From Streptomyces gelaticus (GTDB taxonomy: Bacteria; Actinomycetota; Actinomycetes; Streptomycetales; Streptomycetaceae), in contig NZ_BMTF01000010.1 in NCBI RefSeq assembly GCF_014649535.1, positions 144,337-208,336 of the forward strand: 64,000 nucleotides of DNA, given 5' to 3'. Both the position numbers and the translations under genes were made by a program. The notes under the pieces are model-generated. The model was not told the origin of the DNA. It searched no databases and saw only the letters and a list, made by a program, of their open reading frames with translations. Of the stretch, positions 49,253 to 58,195 are shown piece by piece. Within the stretch, counting starts at the first letter, position 1, and each line of letters begins with the position of its first letter.

Positions 49253-49437
49253 GTGAAGGCCCTCCGGTTCGGTGTGGATCGCGACGTCTGCACCAACCGA
49301 AAGGCCCTCGTGCCGCACCGTAACGCACCCCCGACCGAGACCGGCCGTCTGCATCTGGCCCGCTGCGTGGTCGAGGACGGCCGGCCCCTGCGCAGGGCCG
49401 CCGAACGCTTCCAGGTCTCGCCCACCACGGCCAAGTC
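49253..49437 (+). mobile_element. IS481-family transposase fragment with left-end sequence
   Basis: The frame from GTG 49310 reads PHRNAPPTETGRLHLARCVV, EDGRPLRRAAERFQVSPTTA, then K. That is the N-terminal helix-turn-helix of IS481-family transposases in Streptomyces. The frame then leaves the family abruptly at about 49437. Just upstream CGGTTCGGTG and CACCAACCG resemble an IS end in imperfect inverted form. The DDE catalytic domain is missing, so the element is dead. Confidence 0.7.
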
Positions 49438-49439
49438 AA

Positions 49440-49600
49440 CTACGCGGCCTTCGCGGTCGATCTGGATTCCGACGCAGAGCCCAAGCACTCCCTCGAGCAG
49501 CGGACAGCCCTTCGCTACACGATGCACGGCATGACCGCGACCGAGACCGCTATCTACATCAAGCACCACCTCGGACTTGCCGCCGAGCCAACGTCACCCG
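49440..49600 (+). pseudogene. Fragment of a transposon-type AAA ATPase (TniB/ExeA-like), C-terminal region
   Basis: Immediately after the IS481 fragment the sequence reads SLEQRTALRYTMHGMTATET followed by AIYIKHHLGLA. This matches the sensor/lid region of ExeA/TniB-like ATPases that accompany transposases in actinobacteria (family pattern QRIALRYTMPGMTDAETASY). The Walker motifs are absent. The join to the IS481 fragment is direct, so a deletion or insertion fused two unrelated mobile-element genes. Confidence 0.6.
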
Positions 49601-49883
49601 GCTCCGAGCCGATCACATCACCGTTGTGTGCGGCCAGGCTCACCCGAGACTGGTGGAGGCGCCGTGCGCGGCGCTCGCCTCGGCGGCGGCAGAGCGAGAG
49701 AGGGAACGGCTCCTGCGACGACGAGGGTGACTGCGGCAGGTCCGCCCAGGGCACGAAGACGGGACATGGGACTCCTCGGGTAACAGGAAAGGGGTGAGAG
49801 GTCAACTGGCTACCGGAACGGAGCGGCCCGGCGGGCAAATCCGCTGACGGGCTACGAAGTACCACTGCGAGGAACCGGGTGTC

Positions 49884-50447
49884 ATGGGGCTCACGACGGC
49901 CACTCACGGCCCTCCCGGCGGACCGACGACCAGCCACCTGTCTCGACGCCACAGACGATCACGGCCCGCCCTGGGCGGCGCCGCCTGTCGGAGGCCGTGG
50001 GACTGGTTCTTGTGCCCCGTGCCGCTGCGGGATGCAGAGGGGATCAGGCGGGACTCTGCTCTTGCGGAGCTGCTATGGGAAGTTTCCAAGTTTGTTTTCT
50101 CACGTGACGATCACGGCGAGCCGGTCCGGCTGTCGTCCGGGCTTGCCCTGGAAGGTGTGGCCGACGACCTCACCGGCGGGGCGTTCTTCCTCTGCGGTGA
50201 CGACCGCACGGATCGGCCCTGCTGTACGCCAGCTCTGAGGGACAGGCCGGTTTGGTTGGCCCGGAGCCTCGGCGAGGCACTGGAAATCACGGCTGGGCTG
50301 CCGTCCTGGTCGGACTGCCCGAAGTTCTCCGGAGCCGGTGACATATCGGTCATGCGGACGGCCACCGTTCCCCTGGGTCTCGACGAGCTCCGGGACAACC
50401 CGGTCACCGGCCCATCCCCCGGACCCAGCTCAGAGCACCGTTCATGA
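49884..50447 (+). pseudogene. Decayed hypothetical gene with two compensating frameshifts
   Basis: An open frame of 187 codons begins at ATG 49884. Residues from about 60 look genuine: SALAELLWEVSKFVFSRDDH, VRLSSGLALEGVADDLTGGA and FFLCGDDRTDRP. Then the family-like continuation LLYASSEGQAGLVG appears in another frame (about 50219-50260), and the original frame resumes with ARSLGEALEITAGLPSWSDC. One base appears lost near 50218 and one gained near 50258. The first 40 residues are arginine-rich and probably not native. The fold may be SMI1/KNR4-like; that is a guess. It overlaps the end of the Fpg gene tail-to-tail. Confidence 0.45.
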
Positions 50448-51218
50448 TTGGCAGTGCGGGCACCAGACTGTGCGGCGTCCGGCGACACGACCGGAGCACA
50501 AGGGCCGACCGCAGCGGGGGCACAGCGGCTCGCTGTCGTGCCTGCGTCCCGTGAGCCAGGAGCGCCGCGGCGGCACGCACCCGGCGCTCACAGAGGTACG
50601 CAGGACCCAACCCATCGCCGCGTGGAGACGCCGGTACGCCGTCCCGCTCAAGCCCCGCGCCGGAGTACGAGGCGCAACGCGGGCCCGCCAGAGGATCTCG
50701 TCACACAGGAGATTGCCGAGACCCGCGATCACGGACTGGTCCATCAGCGCACTCTTAACGGCACCCCGCCGTCCGGACAGCAGTTCCTTCAGCTCCGCCC
50801 TGTCCACGGCCAGGGCATCGGGCCCCAGCCGGCCCAGAATTCGGTCGACAGTCGCTTCATCGGCCAACTGCACTCCCTGAAGCTTGCGTTGATCACGGAA
50901 GCGCAGGCTACGCATATCGTCGAGGGTCAGCACGAGGCGGTCATGTGGTACGAACGGCTCGTCGGGAGAACAGCACCGCAGCGATCCCGTCATGCCGAAG
51001 TGGAAGACGAAGGTCGGGCCACCGTCCGTAGGCGCGAACAACCATTTGCCGTGCCGCCAGGCCCTCCCGAGCCGCCTCCCCTCGCCTTCCTTCCGCAGCC
51101 GATGCTCAGTGACACCCCGCAGCACCCCCGCGTCACGCACCTCGATATCCGTGACACACCGTCGACCACAAGCAATCAGCACCTGACGGAATCCTTCGAC
51201 GTCCGGCAGTTCGGGCAT
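50442..51218 (-). CDS. DNA-formamidopyrimidine glycosylase / Nei family
   Basis: The 258-residue DNA repair enzyme excises oxidised bases and nicks the strand. It begins MPELPDVEGFR; Pro2 is the catalytic nucleophile and Glu3 its partner, which fixes ATG 51218 as the start even though an extra ATG lies directly before it (GGAGGG precedes both). RHGKWLF holds the conserved Lys. QSVIAGLGNLLCDEILWRAR is the helix-two-turn-helix. CPRCGRPLCSGRVAGRRTVW then CPHCQ is the zinc finger. The protein is slightly shorter than typical Fpg (about 270-285), so Nei-type specificity is possible. Confidence 0.9.
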   Translation of the reverse strand: MPELPDVEGFRQVLIACGRRCVTDIEVRDAGVLRGVTEHRLRKEGEGRRLGRAWRHGKWLFAPTDGGPTFVFHFGMTGSLRCCSPDEPFVPHDRLVLTLDDMRSLRFRDQRKLQGVQLADEATVDRILGRLGPDALAVDRAELKELLSGRRGAVKSALMDQSVIAGLGNLLCDEILWRARVAPRTPARGLSGTAYRRLHAAMGWVLRTSVSAGCVPPRRSWLTGRRHDSEPLCPRCGRPLCSGRVAGRRTVWCPHCQS

Positions 51219-51926
51219 CATCCCTCCGCGACTCTCTGTCGTGCGGGAGTGTGGCGCACCCGGCCGAAGAGCAGCCGGGCGTATCGGTACGGTGTCACCC
51301 GATGTCCTCGATTCGCCGCTGCGCGGCACGGCGCCTCAGTCCTTCGGGGGTTGACGTCCAGGCATCCGGCGATCGCTTCAATGGCGAAGCTGCATCGATG
51401 CCGGGATCCTCGACCTCGTGCACGGTCACGGCGGTTGCCGCTGAGGCTTCGGGCTTGGGAACGCCCCTTCGAAGCGGGGGATCGTCACCAGGCCAACGAG
51501 ATCGCACCAGTCCGGAAGGTGGTGGGAATGCATGCCTCCCTAGACCTCTGCTGGGCGGTGGCGCGGGGCCCAGGCCGCCGCCAGGAGACACATCCGGGTC
51601 GCCGCCAGCCATACCTCGATCCTCACGCCGGAGCAGACCATTCGCACCTGGGCCAGCCGGAAGCGCCGGCCGCCGCCCCGCGCCCCCCTGAGGGTCCTGC
51701 ACCGCCCTTCCTCGTCCGGCGGCCCGGCGGTCACGATCAATGATCAGATGGTCGTTTTTGATGGCCCGGAGTAATCCGCCCTCTCCCCGAGAGGGCGGAT
51801 TACCGCCCGGGCGCAGCCCCACTGACTGAGGAAACCGCGCCCAGGTGGCAGCGCAAGCTAAGCAGCTCACATAGGCCCACCCAAAACCCCTATCGGCCAG
51901 ATGGGTCAGAAGCCCTGCGTTCGGGC
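51219..51926. other. Long stretch without a recognisable gene
   Basis: Both strands carry open frames, but compositions are arginine/proline-rich and none matches a family I know. The only strong feature is the 15-bp hairpin at 51771-51803. Confidence 0.45.
51771..51803. terminator. 15-bp perfect hairpin with 3-base loop
   Basis: GTAATCCGCCCTCTC (51771-51785), loop CCC, and GAGAGGGCGGATTAC (51789-51803) pair perfectly. It lies 550 bases from the Fpg start and 120 bases past the end of the minus-strand remnant at 51927, so it could be that gene's old terminator. TTTTT precedes the left arm at 51755-51759, the correct side for a minus-strand terminator, though 11 bases away. Confidence 0.55.
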
Positions 51927-52130
51927 TCACAAGGGAACTGGCTGTCGCACCGGCGATCGTGTGAAGGCGGTGCGGGCCCATGTGCGGAGCTCGTTGGGTG
52001 CCTGCAAGCTGCCGAGGCTCGGATCGGCGTGGACGGAGACCAGGCGCTCCCCCGCGCTCGCCGTGGCGACCCGGACTTTGCCGTAGGCGGCATCTTCCAG
52101 ATCCCCAGTGATGAAGCAGAACTCAAAGTG
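51927..52130 (-). pseudogene. Unrecognised C-terminal protein fragment
   Basis: The minus-strand frame ending at the stop 51927 reads FITGDLEDAAYGKVRVATAS, AGERLVSVHADPSLGSLQAP and NELRTWARTAFTRS. Composition and flow are protein-like, unlike the surrounding frames. No sensible N-terminal part is found upstream, where the GlsB-type gene begins on the other strand. I take it as a truncated gene of unknown family. Confidence 0.4.
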
Positions 52131-52242
52131 ATGCCGGGCAGCCGCAGGCGGATGCTAGGTGTTGTCCGGCGTAGTCGTCGTTGTGGCTGTGGAACAAGAG
52201 GGGACGGCGGGCAACGGCGTCTGGGTGAAAAGGTGGCGCATT

Positions 52243-52515
52243 ATGGGCATCATTGCATGGATCTTGATCGGGTTGCTCGCCGGTGCGATCGCAAAGGCAT
52301 TGATGCCGGGCAAGGACCCGGGGGGCTGCCTGATCACAATGCTGATCGGCATCGCCGGCGGCCTTCTCGGCGGCTGGCTGGGAAAAGTCATCTTCGGCGT
52401 GCACTCGATCAACGGCTTCTTCCATCTCTCGACGTGGATCGCCGCCGTCGCCGGATCCGTCATCGTCCTGGCCATCTACCGGCTCATCGCAGGACGGCGA
52501 CGCACCTCCCACTGA
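52243..52515 (+). CDS. GlsB/YeaQ/YmgE-family stress membrane protein
   Basis: This 90-residue protein of three hydrophobic helices follows the transglycosylase-associated pattern: GIIAWILIGLLAGAIAKALM, PGKDPGGCLITMLIGIAGGL, GGWLGKVIF and WIAAVAGSVIVLAIYRLIAG. Members are induced by envelope or osmotic stress. ATG 52243 has AAAAGGTGG upstream. It stands alone in a gene-poor stretch, like the other stress-type genes of this region. Confidence 0.9.
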   Translation: MGIIAWILIGLLAGAIAKALMPGKDPGGCLITMLIGIAGGLLGGWLGKVIFGVHSINGFFHLSTWIAAVAGSVIVLAIYRLIAGRRRTSH

Positions 52516-53133
52516 GGCGCCTGGGCGACGGCGTCGCCGCAGATCCCTCGTTCGTGCGGCCCTGAACCACATACTTCGGAGGCATCGAGAACCTCGCGGG
52601 AAGCGCACCAGTGGCTGCGCTGTCGCTGGCGCATGTGGCACCGTCTGCCGGTGGCCCGGGCACGTGAGCTCACAAATTGACCGTGACGCCGGTGGCAGGA
52701 TCGGCTGCAGGTGGCATCGCCGATAGCGCGGACAACGTCGTCGGAGGTTCCGCACGGCGTCGAATTGAGCTCGACGACTCCTTGTCGTCAGACTGGCCAC
52801 GTGGTAGCGGCGACTCCGTGATGTGCGCGCTCGGACTGAAACAGCGGTGGGCGCGATCTGCAGCCAGGACGCGGAGAGAGGAGGCCAGACACCCACCGCA
52901 ATGCTCGGCCGCGGAAACACCAATCCCCCGCGGCTTGCGCATCAGCCTCGAAGTACAACCTCGTCCTTGCGAAGCCAGACGGCCTCGTCGCTGATCTCCA
53001 TCGGTCAGAACATCATCACGACGACTTGCCGAGGGAGAGCAGGAGCGCACTCCGGCTTCTCCTCACCTGCCACCCCGCCGCTGGAGCGCAGGAGGTCATT
53101 CCGCCACGGCTGGTACGGCCCGGTCCAGTGCGG
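52516..53133. other. 618-base stretch without a recognisable gene
   Basis: Frames here lack family resemblance and are broken on both strands. No strong repeat or hairpin was seen. Confidence 0.45.
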
Positions 53134-54783
53134 TCATGTCTGGGTGGCGATGGCGGCGCAGAGCAGCGCCACGCCGAGGGCGAGCCAGGCGAGGTAGTCG
53201 CCGAGGTGTCCGGAGTGCAGCCGGCACAGTGCCCGCAGGGCGGAAACGGTCGGGCGGGCAGGGGTGTGCCGCCGGGCAGCCGTGGCAGCGAGGAGGCAGG
53301 CCAGACCTGTGGACAGCACGCCAAGGACGACACCGCTGCCGGTCCAGCCGACGACCGCAGTTCTCGCCACGGCGGGGCTCGGCGAGGAGCTGACGGCTGC
53401 GACGTAGCCGGCCGGGTCGGTGAAGGTGTCCGCACCGTGGGCGAGGGCGGTGGCGACGGCTGGCAGGCAGCCCAGCAGGAGGCTGAGGCCGAGCAGGGCG
53501 GCGGGGACGGCGAGCATGACGGGCGGAAGGGTCCGCTTGGTATCACGAATCTCCGGTTCCTCGCCTTCCCCAGTGGTCTCCTCCTCTGCCGGCCGGGCCC
53601 GGGGAATGGGCCCGACGCCCCAGAAGATGCGCAGGGCCGCGCGCAAGGCGGCGCCGCCGGTCATGGCGGAGGCCACGACGAAGACGGCTGGCAGCCACCC
53701 CTGGAGGTGCCCGGCGGCGTCCTCGGTCAGTGCTTTACCCAGGCCGGTACCGAAGGCCGGCAGGCCGGCCAGGGCCAGCGCGCCGGTGAGGAACAGGGCG
53801 CCGACCAGGCGCTGATCGCGAGCTTTGCCGTGCAGGCCGTACTCATCGACGGATCCGTAGCGGCCCAGCAGGACACCGGTGAGGCCGAACAAGGCGGCCT
53901 TCACCAGACCGTGGCTTGCGACGTAGAGCGCGGTGCCGGTGACGCCGTCGGGGGTGAGCAGGGCGATGCCAATCAGGAACAGACCGACATGGCTGATGGT
54001 GGAGAAGGCGAGCAGCCGCTTGAGGTGCCGCTGTTGCCAGCACATCAGGGCTCCGAGCAGCGCGGTGACCACGCCGAGCACGCTGAACGTGGTGCGGAAC
54101 GTCTCGTGGGGGATGCCGCCGGGTCCGGCGAATACGGTCCAGTAGACGCGGGCGGTGCCATAGACGCCGATTTCGACCATGACTCCGGACATCAGCATGC
54201 ACACGGAGGTGGGGGCGACGGCGTGGGCGTCGGGCAGCCAGAAGTGGAATGGCACGACGGCGGCCTTCACCAGCAGCGCCGTGACGACGAGGACGAACGC
54301 GACCACTGTCAGAAGGTCGGTGCGGTGGTTGGCGAGGTGCTGGCCGAGGCGGGCGAGGTTGAGCTCGCCGGTGCGGGCATAGAGAAGGCCGATGCCGAGC
54401 AGGGAGCAGTATGCGGCGAAGGAGTTGACGATGCCGAAGGTGAGGGCCCCATGAAGGGGGCGGGGGTCCTCGATGCGATAGCCGGTCAGCGCGTAGGCGG
54501 CGGCGCCCATGAGCTCGAAGAAAACGAAGGCGTTGAACAGGTCACCGGTGAGGGCGAAGCCGGCCATACCGGCTTCGAACAGCAGGATCAGCGCCGGGAA
54601 CACCCCGGCGTGTTTGCCGGTGGGTTCGTCGAAGTAACGCCAGGAGTAGATGACGACCGCGAGGACGAGGACAGCGACCAGCAGTGCGAGCTCGTGCTCC
54701 GGCCGGAAGCAGTCGCGCAGGTACTGATGGCGAACTGCCTCCCCACACTGAGCGCACGAGGGCGATCGCGATAATGATCTCAA
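53134..54783 (-). CDS. Proton-conducting membrane subunit (NuoL/NuoN/MrpD-like), N-terminus missing
   Basis: From about base 54693 the protein follows antiporter-like subunits of complex I and Mrp. It has FNAFVFFELMGAAAYALTGY (the helix-5 glutamate), LLVKAAVVPFHFWLPDAHAV (helix-7 lysine) and RHLKRLLAFSTISHVGLFLI, so the proton path looks intact. The first two or three helices expected before LALLVAVLVLAVVIYSWRYF are absent; instead there are about 30 polar residues. I placed the start at TTG 54783 because GGAGGGAGG lies 5 bases upstream. The frame stays open to 55197. No other Mrp or Nuo gene is nearby. It may be a truncated pseudogene. Confidence 0.6.
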   Translation of the reverse strand: MRSLSRSPSCAQCGEAVRHQYLRDCFRPEHELALLVAVLVLAVVIYSWRYFDEPTGKHAGVFPALILLFEAGMAGFALTGDLFNAFVFFELMGAAAYALTGYRIEDPRPLHGALTFGIVNSFAAYCSLLGIGLLYARTGELNLARLGQHLANHRTDLLTVVAFVLVVTALLVKAAVVPFHFWLPDAHAVAPTSVCMLMSGVMVEIGVYGTARVYWTVFAGPGGIPHETFRTTFSVLGVVTALLGALMCWQQRHLKRLLAFSTISHVGLFLIGIALLTPDGVTGTALYVASHGLVKAALFGLTGVLLGRYGSVDEYGLHGKARDQRLVGALFLTGALALAGLPAFGTGLGKALTEDAAGHLQGWLPAVFVVASAMTGGAALRAALRIFWGVGPIPRARPAEEETTGEGEEPEIRDTKRTLPPVMLAVPAALLGLSLLLGCLPAVATALAHGADTFTDPAGYVAAVSSSPSPAVARTAVVGWTGSGVVLGVLSTGLACLLAATAARRHTPARPTVSALRALCRLHSGHLGDYLAWLALGVALLCAAIATQT

Positions 54784-55533
54784 TAGCGCCTCCCTCCGAT
54801 GTCGCTGTTCACGCCGACGCCCGACGTGGCAGCCCGGGAGGCGGGCCGCCGCCTGCATTCCACCCATACGCCTCCAACACCCCGCCCGCCAACCGGGACA
54901 GCACGGCGAGCGGTGAGTGATGCAGCTGCCGTCGCTGCGCGAGACCCCAGCCCCGGGGCAGACCGGGAAGTGTACGAGGGGCCGGCCACGGTGGAGCCAA
55001 CGGACGGAACCCTGCTCCCCCGTGTGGGCGAGATTTACTGTCGCCCAGACGCGGACCGGCCGTGGGGAGCCTGTTGAAGGATGTCGGCGCCAGCGCTCGT
55101 TGCGGACGGGGTGGGAACGGCTCTCTACCCCTCCGGGCAGGCAGCAGGTACAGCGCTCGTCATCCAGGTCACCGAGCTGACCGCACTCGCCGAACATCTC
55201 CTGGTACTTCCAGGAGCACGCATGCCGCCCGTCGGCATGGACACAAGAAGCGCCCGGCTCCTGTTCCCAGCCCTGGCCAGCGGGGCTTCGCCGCCATCAC
55301 GCAGCAGTGAGAGATGGGGTGGGCCTGCCGTGCTTGACCCGTCAGCAGTGTCTCAGCCGCTCCTCCGCGAGTGCCCGTGTGTCCCCGTTCTGTCCCGGGT
55401 GGCATGGGGGGTGTGGTGGGTGTAGGGGTGGAGTGTGTATGCGGAGGTCCCGGAAAGCGATAGCGCGCCGGGCGTAGGAACCTCCTCGCAAACCTCCGTA
55501 CGCCAGATTCAGACACGAGAAGAGGAGAGCTCG
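54784..55533. other. 750-base stretch without a recognisable gene
   Basis: This lies between the truncated proton-channel subunit and the DUF7218 gene. A frame from 55081 to 55425 on the plus strand is open but resembles no family. The ancestral N-terminal part of the proton-channel gene is not found here. Confidence 0.45.
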
Positions 55534-55860
55534 ATGCCTGCAGGTTCGAGTCGCAAACGGGAGAGGCAGTACGAGCACATCAAGGAGAGTGCGCAAAAGC
55601 GCGGTGCCTCCGAGGAGCGTGCGAAGGAGCTTGCCGCGCGCACGGTCAACAAGGAACGGGCCCGATCCGGGGAGGCCGAAACGGCCAGCAAGACCTCGAC
55701 GCGTGATCCGAAGTCCGCCTCACAGCGCGGCGGTGAGCGATCCCATCGTGGCTCTCAGGGGCCCACGAAGGACCAGCTCTACGAAGAAGCGAAGAAGAAG
55801 CACATCGAGGGCCGCTCGACGATGAACAAGGAGGAGCTGCGCAAAGCACTCGGGCATTGA
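55534..55860 (+). CDS. DUF7218-type small basic protein (Rho-N-like C-terminus)
   Basis: The 108-residue, highly charged protein begins MPAGSSRKRERQYEHIKESA, continues AKELAARTVNKERARSGEAE, and ends KDQLYEEAKKKHIEGRSTMN then KEELRKALGH. The last 35 residues resemble the Rho-termination-factor N-terminal/SAP-like helix pair. Streptomyces genomes often label such proteins plasmid stabilisation or DUF7218; the function is unproven and nucleic-acid binding is likely. ATG 55534 has AGAGGAGAG upstream. It precedes a hemerythrin gene by 135 bases. Confidence 0.78.
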   Translation: MPAGSSRKRERQYEHIKESAQKRGASEERAKELAARTVNKERARSGEAETASKTSTRDPKSASQRGGERSHRGSQGPTKDQLYEEAKKKHIEGRSTMNKEELRKALGH

Positions 55861-55995
55861 CATCGTACGGCCCGCCGAGCAGCGTTCTGGGCCGGCCAGC
55901 GGCGGGTGAAGAGACGACGGATAGATCTTCTGCGGCCGGGATTGCGATGCGCGCGTCCGGTGCGAGCGCGCGTCTGGACCTGAAGGGTATGCATC

Positions 55996-56553
55996 ATGCG
56001 GCATGGCGGCGATGTCATCGAGGAGCTGACGGCCGACCACCGTGAGGCGGACGAACTATTCGACCGGATCGAAGCCGTTCCGACACGAGGTCCGGAGCGC
56101 AGACGGTTGCTCGACCAACTGACCATTGAGCTGGTTCGGCACGCAGTCGCAGAGGAGCAGCACCTGTATCCCGCGGTGCGAAAGCACGTGCCAGACGGCG
56201 ATGCACTGGTCGACAAGGAGCTTGCGGACCACCTCCGTGTCGAGCGGCTGCTGAAAGACCTTGAGGGGTTGGATGCGGACGATCCTGAGCTCATCCATCT
56301 GTTCGTCAAGCTCCGTACCGAGGTCCGCGCACACGTCCGGGACGAGGAAAGCAATCTGTTCATTCAGCTCCGAGCGGCCTGTGGTCCGGAAGTTCTGGAT
56401 CTTTTGGGGCAGGAGGTCCGTATGGCGAAGGAGACGGCGCCCACTCGCCCGCACCCTGGCGCCCCGAGCTCTGCACTGGCCAGCAAGATCCTCTCTCCGG
56501 GGCTGGGGCTGGTCGACCGTGTACGCGACTTCATCACCGGCCGCGGCGAATGA
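55996..56553 (+). CDS. Hemerythrin HHE-domain protein (first paralogue)
   Basis: The 185-residue four-helix protein carries the His/Glu ligands of a di-iron site: DHREADELF (His15 region), RHAVAEEQHLYPAV, DHLRVERLL and HVRDEESNLF. After the HHE domain comes a tail TRPHPGAPSSALASKILSPG and then LGLVDRVRDFITGRG shared with the second copy at 62112. It may sense or buffer oxygen, NO or iron. The start has no strong ribosome site; GGGTAT lies 6 bases upstream and could be a -10 box of a leaderless message. About 55-60 percent of residues match the paralogue by eye. Confidence 0.88.
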   Translation: MRHGGDVIEELTADHREADELFDRIEAVPTRGPERRRLLDQLTIELVRHAVAEEQHLYPAVRKHVPDGDALVDKELADHLRVERLLKDLEGLDADDPELIHLFVKLRTEVRAHVRDEESNLFIQLRAACGPEVLDLLGQEVRMAKETAPTRPHPGAPSSALASKILSPGLGLVDRVRDFITGRGE

Positions 56554-56921
56554 CTGGCTCTACTCAGTCGCCCCGACAAGTTTGTCGATAAGTTCGTCCG
56601 GCGCAATCCATGGACGGCTGGGGGCCCGTCCACGGTTGCTGGTTGAACGGGTTGAACATCGGTGCTGCGGACCCCAGCCCAACCTCGGCGGCCCGTGTGA
56701 TGTCCGCGTCCACGTTCCGCCGTATCGTGGCCGATCCCGATCCGCCGTGCCGGTCATCCTCACCCGGCTCGACCAAACAAATTGGGCCCTCGGATCAGGG
56801 ACGCGGTGCACCGGCGCGTGTACGAAGGGAGAGGCAGTTTGTGACGCCGTATCCCGACAGCATCCGCTGGACAGTCGCCAGTACAGGAGGCAGCTGTTTC
56901 GCCGTGTCGGTCGCCGGGAGC
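56554..56921. other. 368-base stretch without a recognisable gene
   Basis: This is the convergent gap between the hemerythrin and SDR genes. Frames are broken and I see no family. Confidence 0.45.
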
Positions 56922-57938
56922 TCAGGAGCGTCGGTTCCTCCTCCATACGCGCAGGGCCACCCCGCTGACGGCAAGCAATGAAGCGGACCAGACCGGTCTG
57001 GCGTGACGGGACAGCCACATCTGCGCGGAACGACCGTGTGCCCTGTCGTCGAACACGCCGTGGGCACCGTAGTCGCGCGCGGCTTCGCCCTCTCCGTCCA
57101 GCGGCCGCCAGAGATTGTCGGGCCGATGGGCCTGGACGGGCTCGCCGGTCTGCTGCGAGTCGTAGCCAGTGTGCGCGAGATAGCGGTCCAGGAGTCCGGC
57201 GGCGAACTTGTCGGCCAGGATGGTACCCACAGTTGACGCGCCCACGAAGTACTGCTTGCGTCGTGGGCGATCTGCCGCGTACGCCACGGCGCGGGCGGCA
57301 ACCTCCGGCTGGTAGATGGGAGGGACCGGCTGGGGGTGTCTGGACAGACGGGACAGATTCCATGAGAACTGCGGCGTGTTGATCGCCGGCAGTTGCACCA
57401 CGGTGATCCGTACTCTGCTCCTCTGATGCATGAGTTCGGTCCGGACCGAGGACGTAAATCCGTTCACGGCGTGTTTGGCCCCGCAGTACGCCGACTGCAG
57501 TGGGACGGAACGCGCGCCCAGCGCGGACCCCACCTGCACGATCGTGCCCCTGTCCCGGGGCAACATCCGCGTCAGTGCCTCGCGTGTGCCGTTCACATAT
57601 CCGAGGTAGCTGACCACAGTGACGCGCCGGTACTCCTCCGGGCTGATCTCGGTGAACGGCGCGAACACCGATGTGAAGGCCACATTGACCCACACGTCGA
57701 TTGGACCGAGGAGGCTCTCTACTTGCTCGGCCGCAGCGTGTACGGCGGCAGGATCGGCCGTGTCCGCCGGGACGACGAGCGCCTCGGCTCCCAGTTCTCG
57801 CACTTCGTCCGCCGCGGCGTTCAACCCTGTCAGCCCTCGCGCGATGAGCCCGACCCGGTCGCCCCTGCGGGCAAACTCACGAGCGGTGGCACGCCCGACG
57901 CCAGCGCTCGCTCCGGTGACGACCACCGTCCTGGGCAT
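56922..57938 (-). CDS. Short-chain dehydrogenase with C-terminal membrane tail
   Basis: The 338-residue oxidoreductase has the classical SDR core in its first 230 residues: VVVTGASAGVGRATAREFAR (cofactor), VWVNVAFTS in place of the usual NNAG, GSALGARSVPLQ (Ser) and YCGAKHA (Tyr/Lys). The unusual VNVAF retains the Asn position. The C-terminal 100 residues include RPRRKQYFVGASTVGTILAD and end with a possible helix, VWSASLLAVSGVALRVW, plus RRNRRS. This long-tailed type is common in actinobacterial stress regions. ATG 57938 has AAGGAGG upstream. Confidence 0.88.
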   Translation of the reverse strand: MPRTVVVTGASAGVGRATAREFARRGDRVGLIARGLTGLNAAADEVRELGAEALVVPADTADPAAVHAAAEQVESLLGPIDVWVNVAFTSVFAPFTEISPEEYRRVTVVSYLGYVNGTREALTRMLPRDRGTIVQVGSALGARSVPLQSAYCGAKHAVNGFTSSVRTELMHQRSRVRITVVQLPAINTPQFSWNLSRLSRHPQPVPPIYQPEVAARAVAYAADRPRRKQYFVGASTVGTILADKFAAGLLDRYLAHTGYDSQQTGEPVQAHRPDNLWRPLDGEGEAARDYGAHGVFDDRAHGRSAQMWLSRHARPVWSASLLAVSGVALRVWRRNRRS

Positions 57939-57978
57939 AGAAGTACCTCCTTCACGACGACGGGGCACGCGTTCCACG

Positions 57979-57994
57979 CCAGTCCCGGGACTGG
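57979..57994. promoter_or_regulatory. 16-bp perfect palindrome upstream of the SDR gene
   Basis: CCAGTCCCGGGACTGG is fully self-complementary and lies 41-56 bases before the SDR start. Its position suits an operator. No regulator gene is adjacent. Confidence 0.4.
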
Positions 57995-58195
57995 GGTCAG
58001 AGCCCGGTGGTGGACCCGCCCCCCTGCTCTTGGCGGGAGGTCCGGCGGCTGCACGATCGAGCCACACAACCTTTCGTCGCGGACGCGATTCTCGACTACC
58101 CGCTCCCACACGCATCCCTGCCGTCGGGCGCAGAACGTACCGCAATAGCCGATCGGGGCCCTTCAGCCGTGCTCCGCGAGCCGAAGTGGGATTAT

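Noticed and set aside
55081..55425. Open frame of 114 codons on the plus strand
   Set aside because: No ribosome site, no family resemblance and mixed composition; left as unassigned sequence.
55543..55560. GGTTCGAGTC resembling a tRNA T-loop
   Set aside because: It lies inside the start of the DUF7218 gene and no cloverleaf or acceptor stem can be drawn around it. I found no convincing tRNA or rRNA in the window.
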